Shown here one piece after another: positions 13,859-15,245 of a stretch of 15,245 nucleotides of DNA (positions within the stretch are counted from its first letter, which is position 1; each line of letters begins with the position of its first letter). The DNA is taken from positions 1 to 15,245 of the forward strand of contig NZ_CAMFHL010000179.1 of assembly GCF_945952095.1 (NCBI RefSeq). Reading direction: 5' to 3'. Source of the DNA: an uncultured Arsenicibacter sp. (GTDB taxonomy: Bacteria > Bacteroidota > Bacteroidia > Cytophagales > Spirosomataceae). Below the pieces are notes generated by a model that was not told the origin of the DNA, ran no database searches, and saw only the letters and a list, made by a program, of their open reading frames with translations. The position numbers and the translations under genes are program-made.

Positions 13859-13870
13859 GGCCGTACGGCC
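13859..13870. promoter_or_regulatory. 12-bp perfect palindrome upstream of the DUF5690-like gene
   Basis: GGCCGTACGGCC is fully self-complementary and ends 25 nt upstream of the ATG at 13896. Its place in the leader suits an operator. In a GC-rich genome a 12-bp palindrome can also arise by chance. Confidence 0.35.
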
Positions 13871-13895
13871 GCTCATCCGACAAACAACCCTGTTC

Positions 13896-15188
13896 ATGGT
13901 AACCCAACCTGTTCAACCGCCTGCTTTTTTACGGAACCCGACGGCCTTTATGCTCTTTGGCACCGTGGCAGCGTTCTGCACCTACGCCTGCATGTATGCG
14001 TTCCGCAAAGGCATCACCGCCGTTACGTTCGAAGGAATGGAATTTGCGGGGGTCAGTTATAAAATCTGGCTGATCACGGCTCAGATTCTAGGCTATGCGT
14101 CATCGAAAGGACTGGGTATCAAGATCGTATCGGAGATGTCGCCGGCCAAACGGGCGATGAACCTGTTGCTGTTTGTCAGTATTGCCCTGCTCGCGTTGCT
14201 TGGGTTTGCACTGGTGCCTGCACCCTACAACATCCCGTTTCTGTACCTGAACGGCCTTCCGCTCGGCATGGTCTACGGCGTGGTGTTAGGCTTTCTGGAA
14301 GGCCGCAAACAGACCGATGCGCTGGTAGCCGGGCTGACGGCGTCGTTCATCTTTGCCTCCGGTTTTGTCAAAACTGTCGCGCTGACCATCAAAAGCAGCT
14401 GGGGTGTTACCGAATTCTGGCTTCCGTTCGTGACAGGCTCACTCTTTGTGCTCCCGATGCTGATTTCGGTCTATGCACTGACCCTCCTGCCACCTCCTAC
14501 CGAGGAAGATAAAGCCCTCCGCACCGAACGGCGCCCGATGACGAGCAACGAGCGCCGGACCTTTATCCGGACCTTCCGGCCGGGGTTGGTTATGCTCATT
14601 ATTTCGTACGTGTTCCTGACAGCCTTCCGCGACTTCCGCGACAATTTCGGACCGGAGATTCTGGCGGGCGCAACGAGTGACGGAGCCCCGCTGAGTCCCG
14701 CAATTTTTGCCAAAACCGAGACACTGGTGGCCGTCGGGGTACTGATTCTGATGGCGGGGCTGCAACGGGTGAAAGATAATTTTCAGGCGTTCACGCTGGT
14801 CAACGGCATGATCCTGGCAGGTGGTCTGCTGGTGGGCGTCAGTACCTGGATTTACCAGAGCGGCCACCTGTCGGCAGGCAACTGGTTTCTGCTGACCGGG
14901 CTTGGTCTTTATATGGCCTATGTGCCCTGCAACGGCTTATACTTTGAGCGGATGGTGGCGACGTTCCGCTATGTCAGCACCGTTGGCTTTCTGGTAACGC
15001 TGGCCGACTGGTACGGTTACCTGGGTAGTGTCGGGGTATCATTGTACAAAAATTTCGGGCAGGCCAACATCAGCTTCCATGACTTTTTCCTGTACGGTGC
15101 CTACGTTCTGGCCGCTTTTTATACCCTCATGGTGGCGGGATCGTATGTGTATTTCCGGGGCAAATACGAGGCATTTCAGAAGGCCTGA
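13896..15188 (+). CDS. Multi-pass membrane protein, DUF5690/MFS-like transporter
   Basis: The 430-residue product has about 10-12 hydrophobic segments, for example at about 17-35, 55-70, 88-108, 114-133, 143-163, 172-197, 229-244, 274-290, 300-319, 329-347, 358-376 and 398-419. A cytoplasmic loop rich in charged residues (200-228) splits the chain in two halves, the usual layout of major-facilitator transporters. I recall this sequence type as the Bacteroidota family DUF5690; conserved-looking stretches include F-R-K-G at 36-39 and the F-R-D-F-R-D-N-F-G-P-E-I run at 244-255, with acidic and basic residues inside or beside the membrane. The substrate is unknown. The gene is complete: its stop codon is 12 nt before adapter sequence begins. 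It is divergent from the molybdoenzyme operon, and joint control through the shared gap is possible but unproven. Confidence 0.8.
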   Translation: MVTQPVQPPAFLRNPTAFMLFGTVAAFCTYACMYAFRKGITAVTFEGMEFAGVSYKIWLITAQILGYASSKGLGIKIVSEMSPAKRAMNLLLFVSIALLALLGFALVPAPYNIPFLYLNGLPLGMVYGVVLGFLEGRKQTDALVAGLTASFIFASGFVKTVALTIKSSWGVTEFWLPFVTGSLFVLPMLISVYALTLLPPPTEEDKALRTERRPMTSNERRTFIRTFRPGLVMLIISYVFLTAFRDFRDNFGPEILAGATSDGAPLSPAIFAKTETLVAVGVLILMAGLQRVKDNFQAFTLVNGMILAGGLLVGVSTWIYQSGHLSAGNWFLLTGLGLYMAYVPCNGLYFERMVATFRYVSTVGFLVTLADWYGYLGSVGVSLYKNFGQANISFHDFFLYGAYVLAAFYTLMVAGSYVYFRGKYEAFQKA

Positions 15189-15200
15189 TCTGATTTGCCC

Positions 15201-15245
15201 CTGTCTCTTATACACATCTGACGCTGCCGACGACTCCTTACGTGT
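15201..15245. other. Illumina Nextera adapter read-through (not genomic)
   Basis: Positions 15201-15219 are the Tn5 mosaic end CTGTCTCTTATACACATCT. GACGCTGCCGACGA (15220-15233) completes the reverse complement of the Nextera read-1 transposase adapter. CTCCTTAC (15234-15241) is the reverse complement of i5 index GTAAGGAG (known as S505/N505). GTGT (15242-15245) is the first four bases of the reverse-complemented P5 arm. The match is complete over all 45 bases, so this is untrimmed library sequence at a contig end. Confidence 0.98.

Larger units (their letters stand above)
13591..13895. other. Structured divergent intergenic region
   Basis: This 305-nt gap lies between two diverging genes, the sulfite-oxidase-like gene (minus) and the DUF5690-like gene (plus). 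No gene is seen in it. It is packed with distinct elements, listed one by one: tandem 17-bp repeats, a long hairpin, a pyrimidine tract, an 11-bp direct repeat and a 12-bp palindrome. Confidence 0.7.

Noticed and set aside
15201..15219. Tn5/IS50-like mosaic end as a natural transposon terminus
   Set aside because: The bases after it are the Nextera adapter, an i5 index and the P5 start, so it comes from library preparation.

Overview
The window looks like a chromosomal segment from a Bacteroidota bacterium, most likely a Cytophagales/Spirosomataceae-type organism. That rests on three things: a Bacteroidota-type hybrid two-component system (periplasmic propeller, Y_Y_Y, kinase, receiver and AraC domains in one chain), gene starts without strong Shine-Dalgarno sequences, and several exact matches to the Bacteroidota -7 promoter element TAnnTTTG in the gaps. 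The genus is inference. I see no tRNA, rRNA, CRISPR array, insertion sequence or SusC/SusD pair.

Left part (1-6785). The window opens inside a minus-strand gene for an HlyD-type efflux adaptor, of which only the first 58 codons are present. Its 278-nt upstream gap carries three inverted repeats. Next, on the minus strand, is a secreted protein with a seven-repeat beta-propeller and an Ig-like region (454-2103). A 390-nt divergent gap separates it from the 1419-residue hybrid two-component regulator (2494-6753). The gap holds a perfect 16-bp direct repeat with 22-bp period, the geometry expected of an AraC-type operator, and a TAnnTTTG promoter element. A strong intrinsic terminator closes the regulator gene.

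Middle part (6902-11180). A membrane-anchored protein of the neutral ceramidase family, with an EF-hand-like insert, is convergent with a minus-strand pair of proteins I do not recognise. A perfect 20-bp-stem hairpin lies between them. The two unrecognised proteins share one layout: coiled coil, membrane segments, coiled coil. They seem to have their own promoter.

Right part (11181-15245). A minus-strand operon encodes a Tat-exported sulfite-oxidase-family molybdoenzyme, a small c-type cytochrome 5 nt downstream, and, through a TAATG stop/start overlap, a protein with a Pro/Val-rich linker and a C-terminal domain that resembles the DNA polymerase III psi subunit (HolD) fold. The cytochrome is the natural electron acceptor of the molybdoenzyme; the role of the third gene is unknown. 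The divergent gap at 13591-13895 is unusually structured: four 17-bp tandem repeats, a 49-nt hairpin, a 30-nt pure pyrimidine tract, an 11-bp direct repeat and a 12-bp palindrome. To its right is a multi-pass membrane protein of the DUF5690/MFS-like type.

The last 45 bases (15201-15245) are not genomic. They are Illumina Nextera adapter read-through with an i5 index, so the true sequence ends at about 15200.
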